A DNA stretch of 64,000 bases from Schistosoma mansoni (taxonomy: Eukaryota; Platyhelminthes; Trematoda; Strigeidida; Schistosomatidae), in the NCBI RefSeq assembly GCF_000237925.1, contig NC_031498.1, forward strand, positions 16,035,906 through 16,099,905, given 5' to 3'. Position numbers and translations under genes: made by a program. Under the pieces are notes generated by a model. That model did no database searches and was not told the DNA's origin. It was given only the letters and a program-made list of their open reading frames with translations. The stretch's first letter is position 1. Every line of letters starts with the position of its first letter. Positions 12,001 to 22,559 of this stretch are shown here, in pieces.

Positions 12001-15000
12001 CTGATCACTAATTTATCAAGCTGTTGATCAGTTCAGTTTTCAGATTGAAATTTACTATTATTTATGAAGCAGATGATGCACATTGAAAAAACATAAATGC
12101 ATGAATTTATATCACTTTGAAATGTAACTCCATTATACGGAAAAGGTGTTTTCAAATATTATCTATATAAGTGTCGTCTCTGTTGAATCTGCGATACTAC
12201 CGCTTATACTTGGAAAACGGAACTACTTTTATTCTCATGACTGAAAGTGTTAACACAAAGGCTGATAAATTGAAATGTTTATTTATAGATTATCCAAAAC
12301 ACGACGTCAAAGCAAGTCCTAAAATCACGTTTTTCAAAAGCGTCCTCATTAAACCAAATTATACTCATTAAGTGATTTTACGCACACTTGATGATATCAT
12401 GTATAGAAACAAATACACTGAGTTCAGAGTCTCAATATTGGGGACTTCGTACTAATATGAGGTGGAACGGTGGTTTACTAGGTAAAATATTAGTCGACTG
12501 AAGGCTCAATTCCCCCACTACCTACTTCGCTTTGGGCGGTCTAACAATATTACTAACCTGTCACACAAACAGTGTGGCTCAAAGTTGAACACCTAAACTC
12601 TGAGGGACAAATGTCTTGCATTACCCTTTTTCAGTAATAATATGAACTGAAGTATTTAGACAAGAAAACACTTTTCTGAGTATTTATAACCATGAAAAGA
12701 AACTGTTTTTTAAATACATAGAGGGTGCTTTGATTTTCATATAGCAAACGCTTCGGTAAGATTCAGTAAAAACTTTATTTATCGTCGTATTTATTCATAT
12801 TCATACTATTGAAGTGTATCTAAGAGTAATGAGATTTACGGGATAAACGCAACCAGCAGTCTTAGACATTGAGTGATGGAGCTCAGAATTGATCATCCTT
12901 TATCATACTATTGGATTCTGAATTCTATTAGTCGTACATACATATATTTTTTATTTTGAAATATATTCTCAATACATTGTTTCGACTCTTTCAATATTCA
13001 TCTCGTAAATTTAGTCTCGTCGTTGTATTCTATGGCAACTTGAACTAATATACATCTATTCTAGGCTCTACGTTGATTATGGCCAGCTGAGTAATTTGTC
13101 AGTAGTTGTCTATAGGCTGTTACTCGGATAATAAACACATGTTAATTGATATCCAGGTTCAGAGTTGTAATGGAATTCAATCTTAAATCAAGCATTACTT
13201 TTTTTCATATCATTTTGAATAACATTTCTGTTTTAGTTATCTCAGCGTATCAATTTGAAAGAATTTTCTTTGGATTTAGAAAAACTTAAAACATCTGGAA
13301 TACTTGTAGATAAAGAGTTAAACAATGAAGGTAATCAAATAGGGTAAGTGAACATAATGAAAATTTTTTGTTAAGCCCACACAATTTACGATACTTTTGA
13401 AGTTGATGTGAACAAAAAAACAAGAATCCTTGACAAACGACGGAAGTTGTTTTTGGGGACGTTATTTCATTCAATTCAAAGCTTTTAAAACACTGACATT
13501 TATTTTTGTCCCTAGTTTATGCTACAGACCATAAGCCTTTTTTGCCCCAAAGTTATTGTAATTTGAACGTAATCTTTTGTACTCTTTTCTACTCTAGTCC
13601 CCAGTTTATATTTTCCTAATTGTTTGTGCGTTGTGGTCATGTTTAGTCATCTGTTTATTCATGTATCTTTTTACATTAATCTAAATCGGAACCAGATGGG
13701 AGTGTGAATCGGAATTGAAAATAAATTAAGTAGTGTTCCAGTTAACTTGTTTTCTCTCTCGCGCGCTTGTCAGCCAGTTAGGTGAGAGAATAGTTTTCGT
13801 CTCTCTACTCCTAAGCAGTTAGTCTCACTTTGAACTCACTCGTACTAACCTCAGGGTTAGACCAGTCAGTCATCTTGTCAATGTTTTAATCTAGATTGAG
13901 ACAAGCTGTCTGCGTATTAGTGGGTAGACCGATCAAGGACATAGCAGAGGTTTTACTCATGGTAATGTTAACTTAACTGTTAAGACTTATAAATTCCCAA
14001 TATTGCCTTCCATGTTTAAATCTTACTTTACCAAAGTCATTGTCGACAAATGAAAAATATCGAATGGACAAGCTTGAGTATTTGTTTATTGTTTTACCTC
14101 AAATTAATCTTTCCTTTTTTTAAAAAAAGTCTTTTTATGATTTCACTTATCTGTATCAAATTAACTTTGTTTATTTAAACAAATCCTGATACTACTTACT
14201 TTTTCAACGTTATCATTAGATTATGTTATGAATGGGGACACCAGATATATATGCGCTGCACAAATCTCATTTGAGCTGGGATACTGCCCAGGTACCCAAA
14301 GTGAAACAGGTGGTTTTCTTAGGGCACCACACCCAGAGCCTTCGACCTAAAGGTCTGATCCACTAGGCAGTGGAGCATCGTGAGGAGATGCAGTCCCATG
14401 GTAGCCGGTGACCAACAACAGGTTCATACGCCATTTGTTCCCTCAGGATACTGGAGCCCATGTGCACCATCGGTCTGAAATAAAGGTTTTCCAACTCCCG
14501 TAAGTGGATTTTCCGTGCCCACCGATCCGATTAAAGCGTCGGACATTCGCTTTTCGTCCTCTCAATTTCGTAAACAACACCCCCGCCACGAGAAGGCAGT
14601 GAGTATGAATATTACCTAAACTAGCTGGTTATATCGTCCATATCACTTTAATGAACAAAGCCAAATAAATTTACTCATATTTTAACAAAGTTAAACAGTT
14701 AAGAATCAAATGGATTTAAATCTTATTGTATACGCTACTATCGCATGTTTATTTGTCAACATTTCGTCTTCTTTTTTTCAAAGAATAAACTGGGTTTTTT
14801 GTTGGAAAAGAAATGAAAATTTCTGTTCATTAAATTTGAGGTTTTTTGTTTACGAAATTGAAAGTATGATCGGTTTAAAGGTAGTATAAATATACAAAAC
14901 AGGAAGCGCTTTTTAAACTGACATGCGACAATAAAGAGATTGTTTGCAAAATTTTCAGTACGGTATTAGTGAGGTTCTATTTTCTGTTGTATACTTTATT

Positions 15001-15268
15001 AAAACTATAATGAATGAGTCATAATTTTCAATCTATCTATTATATTTTAATTTGTTCATCTGCTTACATAACCACACTTGGTAATCTTCTTTCTCCTTTT
15101 TCTCATTTGTGAATATTTAGAAGTCTACTACAAATATTTACTGAACCTTTGTTTCAGAAAGATGGATTTTTCATGGAGTTAATTGAACGTCGTAATCAAT
15201 CAACTGGTTTCGGTGAAAATAATATCAATGCTTTGTGGGAAGCATTGGAAATATCACAAACATTGTAA
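3071..15268 (+). CDS. HPDL: 4-hydroxyphenylpyruvate dioxygenase-like protein (HPDL), five exons
   Basis: Non-haem iron dioxygenase of the vicinal-oxygen-chelate fold. Human HPDL is mitochondrial and acts on 4-hydroxymandelate in coenzyme Q headgroup synthesis; the same role here is inferred. Exons: 3071-3714, 3760-3905, 11647-11798, 13237-13343, 15121-15268. All introns are GT-AG (45, 7741, 1438 and 1777 bp), phases join without a break, and the total is 398 codons plus TAA. The 2-His-1-Glu iron ligands are present: His185 (YTDHIAIA), His282 (GLQHMGLA) and Glu369 (FFMELIERR). 'GLFLPGY' in the first half and the ending 'STGFGENNINALWEAL' match HPDL better than classic HPD. The N-terminal VOC half starts at 'NVHHVRFA'. 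Intron 2 is swollen by LINEs, and its last LINE ends about 275 bp before exon 3. Start chosen because ATG 3071 begins the conserved N-terminus right after a splice acceptor. No frame damage seen. Confidence 0.9.
4219..5284 (+). mobile_element. 5'-truncated RTE-clade LINE fragment with 14-bp target duplication
   Basis: Element body 4233-5270, flanked by the direct repeat CTTTCCACTAAACT at 4219-4232 and 5271-5284, a clean retroposition footprint. It begins inside reverse transcriptase at the catalytic 'EYADDIVLFGEDAG' and runs through the thumb and RTE C-terminal part ('RLRWLGHVLRMPEHRLPRRA') to 'HSLSSLKP', then a 3' tail ending in GACT repeats. One extra T near 4513 relative to the copy at 37.2 kb shifts the frame ('LAFCQ' instead of 'LAFANLRHLWRRR'). 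It lies in HPDL intron 2 in sense orientation. Related to, but distinct from, the RTE at 7.6-11.4 kb. Confidence 0.85.
5285..6389. other. HPDL intron 2 sequence, no feature seen
   Basis: AT-rich intron sequence between LINE-derived pieces. No exon, RNA gene or repeat recognised. Confidence 0.4.
6390..7395 (-). mobile_element. RTE-leader-derived unit, split by an LTR-like insert
   Basis: Read on the minus strand, 7395-7101 and 6545-6390 match, in order, the first and second halves of the 5' leader of the full-length RTE (about 7653-8090): 'AAATGCTCTCATATGGCCAC', 'ACATGGGCTCCAG', 'GCCCGGGTAGTATCCC'. The two halves are separated by about 555 bp of unrelated sequence (6546-7100) and are older and more diverged than the full-length copy. 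No LINE coding part is attached. Confidence 0.65.
6546..7100. mobile_element. Solo LTR-like fossil inserted in RTE leader unit
   Basis: An insertion of about 555 bp interrupts the RTE-leader unit, with CATA on both sides (6542-6545 and 7101-7104) as a probable 4-bp target duplication. The ends read TG...CA in + orientation. It contains TATA-like and AATAAA-like signals and no coding capacity. A second, diverged copy of the same sequence lies inverted at about 25856-26384. The size, TG/CA ends and short duplication fit a solo LTR; an internal region is not seen in this window. Family unknown. Confidence 0.5.
8334..9287 (+). pseudogene. RTE LINE apurinic-type endonuclease domain (interrupted)
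   Basis: N-terminal part of the LINE polyprotein. Exonuclease/endonuclease/phosphatase motifs are visible: 'LASFNVRTL' (Asn), 'CCLSETRIQ' (catalytic Glu), 'SAYAPT', 'LAGDLNAQVG' (Asp/Asn), 'TQIDHIAIS' and 'LESDHALV' (Asp-His). It nicks target DNA for target-primed reverse transcription. An in-frame TAG at 8928-8930 splits it. The frame is lost again near 9200-9287, after which the protein continues in another frame through 9561. Identical defects occur in the second copy. Confidence 0.85.
9589..11172 (+). pseudogene. RTE LINE reverse transcriptase and C-terminal region (interrupted)
   Basis: Reverse transcriptase domains in order: 'KSPGPDDLPLALFK', 'IVFPIFKKGSRCSCNNYGG', 'EEQAGFRSGRGCIDHI', 'FLDIRAAFDSLDR', 'SGIRQGCPISPFLFN', catalytic 'LEYADDIVLL'. 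The thumb and C-terminal block follow ('FVYLGSYISAGG', 'LLYACETWPLRVEDVRR', 'LGHVLRMSSQRLPRRAL'). TGA codons at 10495-10497 and 10924-10926 stand where the related fragments at 4.2 and 37.2 kb have Trp (LLQDW and RLRWLGH). A further TGA (9559-9561, after GGQFN) separates it from the upstream segment. Otherwise one continuous frame to 'NRSPW'. Confidence 0.88.
11385..11646 (+). other. HPDL intron 2 3' end with acceptor
   Basis: Single-copy intron sequence between the LINE insertion and exon 3. The acceptor 'tattgctgtag' ends at 11646. Nothing else seen. Confidence 0.5.
11799..13236 (+). other. HPDL intron 3
   Basis: GT-AG intron, 1438 bp. Contains a degraded scrap of the RTE 3' tail (13020-13095). 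No other repeat or gene recognised. Confidence 0.6.
13020..13095 (+). mobile_element. Degraded RTE 3'-tail scrap
   Basis: 'TATGGCAACTTGAACTAATA', then 'GGCTCTACGTTGATTATGGC' and 'CAGCTGA', parallel the 3' tail of the fragments at 5210-5270 and 38060-38130 (TATGGCAACTTGGACCGATG ... CCTACGTTGTAGCTGACTGA). Only the tail remains. Confidence 0.5.
13344..15120 (+). other. HPDL intron 4
   Basis: GT-AG intron, 1777 bp, holding the minus-strand SINE-like RTE derivative at 14228-14610. The rest is AT-rich sequence with nothing recognised. Confidence 0.6.
14228..14610 (-). mobile_element. SINE-like unit: RTE leader joined to RTE 3' tail
   Basis: Minus-strand order: leader block ('CTTCTCGTGGCGGGGGTGTT', 'ACATGGGCTCCAGTATCC', 'CACCGGCTACCATGGGACTG', 'GCAGTATCCCAGC') followed directly by 'GTGCAGCGCATATATATCTG', which is the RTE 3' tail seen at 11308-11330 and 19362-19380. 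The whole coding region is absent. A second copy with the same order is at 31270-31681. This fits a non-autonomous derivative mobilised by the RTE through its own 3' tail. Confidence 0.7.
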
Positions 15269-16111
15269 AATCATCTAGTAAATTGTATACCATCAGATTA
15301 ATGTTTCATTTTTAATCAGCTATGTTGTAGAGAGAGTATCACATCGTTTTCTTTATACCACTGTTTATCACCTCGCTTCCCGTTTACACTTGAGAAATAA
15401 TATGCAATTTACACTTAATTAATAGAGATCAACAGATACATACTGGAATATATATATATATAAATTGGATGCAATATTTGTATGATTATCGGAAATCTAG
15501 CATTACACATTTATTAACCACTGAATACACTCTCTGTCTTATCTCATATATTGGTTTTGGTTACGTAAACAATGTTTAATGCTTAATAGTTTTATTTTTA
15601 TACAATGATATTCAACTCTGCGTAGTTATTAGAATAAGGTTAGGATTAATGTAGGAAAGCTTTTCTTTATTATTATGCTAAACATACTACAAATGACAGA
15701 GAACTTTTTGGCGACTCGAACCAGTTAGCTTGATTCGAAATGCAGATTCATTTAATAGATTTTACTGTTGTATTCTTAACATTTTGACAGTTTATGAATG
15801 TAAGTAGACAGCGCTCGAATTTTATGGCCGGTTATTTTGTTTTCGTAAAGAACTTATCAACTGAATGTGATTGCATCATAATAATTTGGAACATTAACGT
15901 AGGATAGTAGGAAACTTCAAATCATCAATCTACTTCTTCGAGGAAGCACTAATAACTAAGATACATAGTCAGAGGTCTGATTTCTTAAAAATGATGCATA
16001 CTCGCAAATGTACTTGAGTAGTATCGCTTATTGTGTTTTATTACAACTAAATTGAGAAAACAGTGCCGGTTTATATTTATTGGTTGTTTGAATCTTCCCA
16101 TTAATGTTTAA
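15269..16111. other. Downstream flank of HPDL
   Basis: 3' UTR and intergenic sequence. A short TA run lies near 15453-15463. No clear AATAAA cleavage signal was identified within the first 200 nt after the stop. No gene seen. Confidence 0.4.
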
Positions 16112-16320
16112 GATTGCAACTGACCACCCGTTTCGGCATAAGTGGCTTTTGTGCGAATCGCCTTGATATTTCCCTTAATTCACAAGCATTATGAGCAGAG
16201 GTGGAGGGTGTCTGTCAGTGGAGTACAGGACTCACGTTTCGTCCCGTTTGAGACTCTTCTGTCAGATGTACTTGCATCTCAGCATTGATGTCCATTTCGG
16301 GACTCGAGGGGCTAAGAGTT
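16112..16320 (-). mobile_element. SM-alpha-like SINE with degenerate hammerhead ribozyme
   Basis: Minus-strand reading shows a tRNA-promoter B-box-like 'CTCGAGTCCCG', then 'GAGATGCAAGTACATC', a hammerhead region, then 'CACCTCTGCTCATAATGC' and 'GACCACCCG'. The GAAAC strand, paired stem II (GTCT...GGGAC) and the GTC cleavage triplet are present. The CUGANGA box reads CAGAAGA, so the essential U4 is lost and cleavage is unlikely. Schistosome SM-alpha SINEs are known to encode hammerhead ribozymes. Confidence 0.75.
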
Positions 16321-16889
16321 TATGACATTGTATGAACAGTGTTTCAGACAGTTTATCCTCTTTTGTTACCTGGTGTTTATGTTCCATCTAACAAACGTCC
16401 AAACTGTCTGTAATATGCTCAAGTTGTAATTAGTCTACCAATTTTAAAGTAACCTTTTAAACAGAAGTAACAGTGTCTTCAATTGTTATTAACTTATAAC
16501 AAATAATATGGATATACAAGAAGTTTGGCAATCAAGTAAAATAATTTGAAAATATGTAAGAATTAGCGAGACGATATGTCTTAAGGTTTTTAATTTTTGG
16601 TAAGTCTGAATTCTGATCCCTAGTGCTATCTATGATACCCTCTTCGCCCTATTTAAAACCTTCATCCAGAGACTCGCATTTATGCTAAGTCTTGATCCCT
16701 GAAACTATCATTCCAAGTACCAATGGATTACCATTGAGCTAATAAATCCAAATGACTACTAGTTCAACCGAAACAATGCTTATTTGTAAGGGTTTTGTAT
16801 TTACTAGCACTGAATTCTGATGCATTTGTTGACATACATAACTTCTCAGCGTCTTCCTGAATACGTTTTAGTTACAAATTCTAGTGTCT

Positions 16890-19422
16890 TAAGCTTGCAG
16901 ATAGCAGTGAGAAGCGGTGTCTTTTCGTCATCTCCGCCTATGCCCCGACAGATTGCAGCCCGGATGCAATCAAGGATGAGTTTTACCACCAGTTAACAGT
17001 TCTTCTCCAGAAAGCGCGTTCGACAGATATTGTAGTATTAGCCGGAGACTTGAATGCTCAGGTCGGGCGTCTAGGCACAGAAGAGAGTCGTTCAGGGGGC
17101 CGATAGGGACTTGTTGGTCGCAGGACAGATAACGGGGACCGTTTGCTGCAACTGTGCACAGACCACAACCTGTTTCTGGTTAGCACTAACTTCCGGCACA
17201 GTCATCGCCGGTGTGCCACCTGGCGTCCTCCCTCTGCATCTGAAGCCTGGACTCAGATTGATCACATCGCGATCAGCTACCGCTGGCGTGGTTGTGTACA
17301 AGACTGCCGCTCCTTTTGGAATACCTATCTGGAGTCTGATCATGCCCTGGTCTGCGCCAATCTTAACTTACTTTTCAGTGGCCGAAGAATTGACCACCAC
17401 CAACGGATTGATGTTAGTAAACTGGCTGCAACTGATGGAAGCCCGTCGGTCTACTCCGGGTGACCGTGAGTATGACCACAAACGAAGTCTGCTACGTAAT
17501 GAAATTGGGCAAAGCTTGCGTAAGGACCGAGAAGCCTGGTGGTCGGAGCGTGCTAATGAGATGGAAGCAGCAGCTGCATCTGGTAACTGCCGGAAGCTCT
17601 TCCAACTCATCCGAGCCACTGGCAGCAAGAAGTCTGGTGTGAGTGAAACAATCTGCGAGGATGATGGGATGCCAATCACTAACATCTGTCGGCCCAGATG
17701 ACTTACCTCCGGCTCTTTTTAAAGATGGTGGTGACTTTCTGGCTAAGGAACTGACGGTGTTGTTTGCAAAGGTTTGGGAGCAAGAAAGTGTTCCAACATC
17801 ATGTAATGAGTCAATAGTCTTCCCTATCTTTAAAAAGGGTTCACGTTGTTCCTGTAACAACTATGGGGGGATAAGTCTACTTCCGATTGCGTCCAAACTA
17901 TTGGCTTCTATCATTCTTCGTAGGTTGTTTAAAACCCGAGAACGATTGACTCGCGAGGAGCAGGCTGGTTTTCGTTCTGGTCGAGGATGTATTGATCACA
18001 TCCTCACCCTTCGCCAAATGTTAGAACACCGTCATAATTATCGTAGGCCAACAATCGTAGTGTTTCTTGATATCAGGGCTGCCTTCGATTCGTTGGACAG
18101 GACTGTTCTCTGGGATTGTCTATTGAAGAAGGGTGTGCCTGAAAACTTTATTAACATCTTAAAGGCCCTGTATACGAACACCTCAGGCAGAGTGAGGGCA
18201 TACAACCACCTTTCTCCTTTGTTCCATTCGAGCAGTGGGATTAGGCAGGGTTGCCCGATCTCACCATTCCTCTTCAACTTTGCCATCGACGACATCCTGG
18301 AAACAGCTCTGATGGATGTAAGTAATGGCGGTGTGGATATGTTGCCTGGAGAACGACTTCTCGACCTCGAGTATGCAGATGATATTGTCTTACTGTGCGA
18401 TAATGCCCAAGGCATGCAATCCACACTTAATCAGTTGGCAATCAGTGTCCGCAGGTACGGCATGTGCTTTGCACCCTCCAAGTGCAAAGTACTCCTACAA
18501 GACTGACAGGATTCTCACCCTGTACTCACCCTAGATGGTGAGCAGATTGAAGTAGTTGAGAAGTTCGTGTATCTAGGTAGCTATATAAGTGCTGGTGGTG
18601 GCGTGAGTGATGAGATAGATGCGCGTATAATGAAAGCCAGAGCGGCTTATGTCAATCTGGGCCATCTTTGGCGCCTTCGTGATGTTAGTTTGGCTGTAAA
18701 AGGTCGGATCTACAACGCGTCAGTGAGAGCAGTTTTGCTCTATGCTTGTGAAACCTGGCCTCTCCGAGTTGAGGATGTTAGACGACTCTCTGTGTTCGAT
18801 GATCGTTGTCTCCGAAGGATTGCTGACATCCAGTGGCAACATCATGTTAGTAATGCAGAGGTTCGGCATCGTGTGTTCGGGCGCAGAGACGATAATCCAA
18901 TTGGTGTCACCATCTTGAAACACCGACTTCGGTGACTTGGACATGTTTTACGAATGTCGTCCCAGAGACTTCCACGTCGTGCATTATTTGCCAAAGCTGA
19001 AACTGACCGGAAAAGCGGAGAGGTGGTGAGTGTATGACATGGTGTCGTGATATGAAAGAAAGCTGCAAAGGGCTAGCTTCTGTTGATCCTTCACGACTCC
19101 CTGGCTGGGGTCCGAGAGATGGTGCAACACAGTGGTTAGAGATGTTATCAGATATGGCTCAGAATAGAAGCCCGTGGTGAACCTGCTGTAACCTTCTTTT
19201 ACTTTCTACATAAAGAGTGGTTCTAACTTTCTTAACTGAACGAGTCTTCTGGGTGTACATTTCAGTTCCCTTCATCATTACTATTCTCTTTTTTTCATCC
19301 TTTTTTTTCTTTTATATATACACATCTTCCCCCTTTCTCCTCCCATTCTCATTGTTCTGTGTGGCGCATATATATCTGGTGCTCTTTTGTACCAATATGT
19401 ATGTGTTTAAATAAATAAGCTT
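16890..19422 (+). mobile_element. Second RTE LINE copy, 5'-truncated, with internal 167-bp deletion
   Basis: Homology to the full-length RTE begins inside the endonuclease (16914 corresponds to about 8738) and runs to the (AAAT)n tail near 19415. TAAGCTT at 16890-16896 and 19416-19422 is a possible short target duplication, with about 17 nt of filler at the 5' end. Coordinate offset changes from 8176 to 8009 at about 17690, showing a 167-bp deletion between endonuclease and reverse transcriptase. The TAG after 'RSGGR', the TGA after 'LLQD' and the TGA after 'KHRLR' are the same as in the first copy. The 3' 450 bp is clearly more diverged than the coding part. Confidence 0.88.
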
Positions 19423-21289
19423 CTAGTTTCTAATGGCTTTTTTTCGCTATCGCTAAAAATTCAACTTCATTGAATAAAAATGAAGAGAATTCAGCGAAGA
19501 AGATTTCCTTTTCGACTGAAACATTTGTTTTTGCTGTACATTTGTATTTATAGTTGTTTGATAAAAAAGAGACCTACTTGGAAAATTTCTTCATGTGTAC
19601 AGTAGAGCCATTTATACTGTCATACTGACAAACATAAGTATTTTATCATCAGTCATTTGTACTTCTATTGATAATGCTACTTCTGTTTGAATACAATATT
19701 GTCGTTTTAATAACTAAAGTACTTTCAATACTCCCTTCAAAATGAATTAAACTATGAACCGGCAGACCAATTATGTCATATTTAAGTATAGATATTCTTG
19801 ACATTCAATAGTAATTCAGTTTTTATCCAATTGAAACGAAAAGTGTTGTCAGACATTAATTAAATCTCCAATTCATTAACAAGGATTTTTATCAAAGAAA
19901 TTATTATGACAAACAATGATCAGTTGAATGTTAAGCTGTCAGAAAGATTATAAACTATAATCACTAAATGTGTTACTAATTGTTGATAAATGATGACAGT
20001 CCTCAAACTGTCAAATGAATTTCGGAAAATAGAACCAAACACCATACAACATCACAGGGACAACTGCCACTATCGTGTGAGTCTGGTTAGTTGCTAGGAC
20101 ATTTGGTGTATGACCAACTGAAATTGCGTGATAACTTCACACTAAAATGATGGGTTGAAAACCTAATATTCTTTGGTAATTGAACCAATCCACTGGAATT
20201 CTGATCACATCTAAGTTAGGTGAATGGAGGTAAAATATATGTAACAGAAAGTAATTATAATTTCCTCTGTAGTTAATTATTCGTAACATAACATTACCCA
20301 TCGTCCTATCGGTAAACACGAGTGCTTGATATTTCTGCTAATGTGTCAAGATATTTAGCTGTTAATTCCGATTTCTAAGATCATCCAAAGCTGTCTGGCC
20401 AACACATTATCCCACAGACCGTAAAATACGCAAACTTGTATTACGAATCGACCGTATAGGAAGACAAAACTCCCTTCATCCAACTATTCAAGGGATCACT
20501 AATGGATATCGTTAGCAATCCTCTAAAGAAAGCTACCTGATTTTCTCTGCATACTAATGTTAGTACATATGAATGAGCATACCAGTCTAAAAAGCTTGTC
20601 GCGTAATTATAACATGCTTAAAACTGAAACGACATCAAACCAAAGCCGTACTGAAAAAGATCAAATTGCATTTCAGTAGCTCTCCAAATCAATTTTTAGG
20701 TTAGATTACTAGCGCTACCCAATTTAAATAGGGATTGATGGAGCGTCACTGTAAAATATAAATATTTTCTCTCTACTTGCAGAGATTGGTGTATCATCTT
20801 ATTTTTTTATCATGATAAAGAATTTTCCTAATCCCACTATAATCTACCTGTAAACGTTTTATGCACAGCAGATTTGGCATTAGAACTATTTTACTGCAAG
20901 AAAATTATTATGTTCCACTGATTTTTTTTAAATAGACATTCTTACGATCAAGCGACATCAATTAGTATTTCTATCTATAGAAATCGAAATGATCCTCTCC
21001 TTCATTTGGAGATGGGTTCACCAGCCAATTATTCTGAAAATTTTAGACTAGAGAGTTAGGTTTTTTATGTCATTTAAGTTTCTATTAGTTTCTGTGTAGT
21101 TTTCAAATGGATGATAAATTCAGTAGACAGTAATCAATGTAATGTTCTGATATCATACCGGAAAGGAAAGGTTTTAATTATCTACAGAACATCCGTATTC
21201 AGTTAGGTAAAACATTAACAATACTAACAACATATTTCTTTACTACATGATAAATACACTAATTAATCACAGCGACACGAAATTGTAAT
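19423..21289. other. Intergenic, no feature recognised
   Basis: AT-rich sequence without long open frames, RNA genes or repeats that match elsewhere in the window. Confidence 0.4.
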
Positions 21290-21400
21290 GCCGTGCTTCG
21301 CTATTTGTTCACCTCGATAACCGTTCTAATACAAATCTTAACAGTGCATAAAATCAGAAGGCAAAGAGAAGCGGCAGCTACAGTTTATTGCCAAATAACA
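21290..21400 (-). repeat. Dispersed repeat fragment (partner at 45540-45660)
   Basis: Its reverse complement matches 45540-45660. Shared blocks include 'CTTCTCTTTGCCTTCTGATT', 'TTGTTAAGATTTGTATTA' and 'AACGGTTATCGAGGTGAA'. Family not recognised. At 45.5 kb it follows a fragment of the TIR element found at 42-43.6 kb, so the two may belong to one larger unit. Confidence 0.6.
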
Positions 21401-21616
21401 CAGGCCAGAAAGTTATAAGCATATGAGCAAATTTTGATGTTGGTATGTTCTCTGAGCTGGATGGTTGGGTCGTGGAGTTTTCATCGTCCTTCTGAACGAC
21501 ATCATCAGCACAAACTTCGGGTAGAAGTGAAGTTTTTGAATTTCTCTACATGTGATTCACAGCTTGTTCTGTGCACCTCGATGTTGATTGGTTCTTATTG
21601 ACCTTAAATTTGTCAT

Positions 21617-21740
21617 TGTTTTTTTGTTTTGGTTGTTTCTCCTATTGGTTTGATTTTCGCTCCTATGTTTCTGCATAATTTTCTTGATTGATTGATAAAT
21701 TGGATTGATTCCAATAGGAAAAACAACCAAAACAAAAAAA
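21617..21740. repeat. Short inverted repeat at the edge of an assembly gap
   Basis: 'TTTTTTTGTTTTGGTTGTTT' with 'CCTATTGG' (about 21619-21650) is the reverse complement of 'CCAATAGG' with 'AAAACAACCAAAACAAAAAA' (21711-21740), directly against the N run. A poly-T/A-ended foldback at a gap may be the reason the assembly stopped here. Confidence 0.65.
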
Positions 21741-21940
21741 NNNNNNNNNNNNNNNNNNNNNNNNNNNNNNNNNNNNNNNNNNNNNNNNNNNNNNNNNNNN
21801 NNNNNNNNNNNNNNNNNNNNNNNNNNNNNNNNNNNNNNNNNNNNNNNNNNNNNNNNNNNNNNNNNNNNNNNNNNNNNNNNNNNNNNNNNNNNNNNNNNNN
21901 NNNNNNNNNNNNNNNNNNNNNNNNNNNNNNNNNNNNNNNN
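21741..21940. other. Assembly gap (200 N)
   Basis: Exactly 200 ambiguous bases, a placeholder length. Open frames running through it have no meaning. Confidence 0.99.
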
Positions 21941-22014
21941 CGTTCATTGGTAATATTTTGCATTTATCATGACCAAACAGACTTTGAAATTAATTAGAAT
22001 CAAGACTCTTACGC

Positions 22015-22060
22015 CAACCTCATTTCGGCTAATGCCATTTTGGCCTGACAATATCGATAA
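22015..22060 (+). mobile_element. Fossil scrap similar to Ty3/Gypsy gag start
   Basis: 'GCCATTTTGGCCTGACAATA' is near-identical to the N-terminal gag coding region of the LTR element at 46290-46310. Only a few tens of bases remain; the surroundings are unrelated. An old fragment. Confidence 0.5.
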
Positions 22061-22139
22061 CAATAAAACATGAGAAGATCAAGAGAGATTAGAAGAACGC
22101 TATGGCAAGATAACTAACCATTGAAACTGAATTTATCAA

Positions 22140-22520
22140 AACACCTCCAATATTAGAAACATTATGGGATTCCAACAGAGTAATTAGGTTCTTTTCATGT
22201 CGCAGGTCAAAGTTAATAGTTTGACATTTAAACGGGTTAATTGTGAGATCATTAACAACAGAATACCATTTAATACGGGAGAAGAACTTATTGATTTCAA
22301 GGGAATGTAAAAAAGTAGAAATCGGCTTTCACGTATTGAGGCCATCTACATATTTCACAAAAGTGTTTCTGTGGAAGATGACATTATGCAGAAAAAAGAG
22401 ACGAGAAGAGGGGATAGGATAACTTCCTGTGACACTTCTTCATGAGGCAGTAGAGCCATTGAACACTTTCCTCTAAACACAGCGTATTGCTTTTTCCCAG
22501 AGAGGAAGAAATATAAACAG
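22140..22520 (-). mobile_element. Decayed LINE reverse-transcriptase fragment
   Basis: The minus strand, read in short open stretches, gives a reverse-transcriptase-like 'VLSPLLVSLFLHNV', 'FVKYVDG' (the position of the YADD box) and 'NDLTINPFKCQ', a pattern of CR1/Jockey-type LINEs. Frames are broken and the catalytic aspartates are not intact. The family cannot be set more finely. Confidence 0.55.
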
Positions 22521-22559
22521 TTTGTTATCGAGCTGTCATTTTTGACTTTGATTAACGTT

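Noticed and set aside
21613-21997. Open frames running through runs of unknown residues
   Set aside because: They consist mostly of the N gap.
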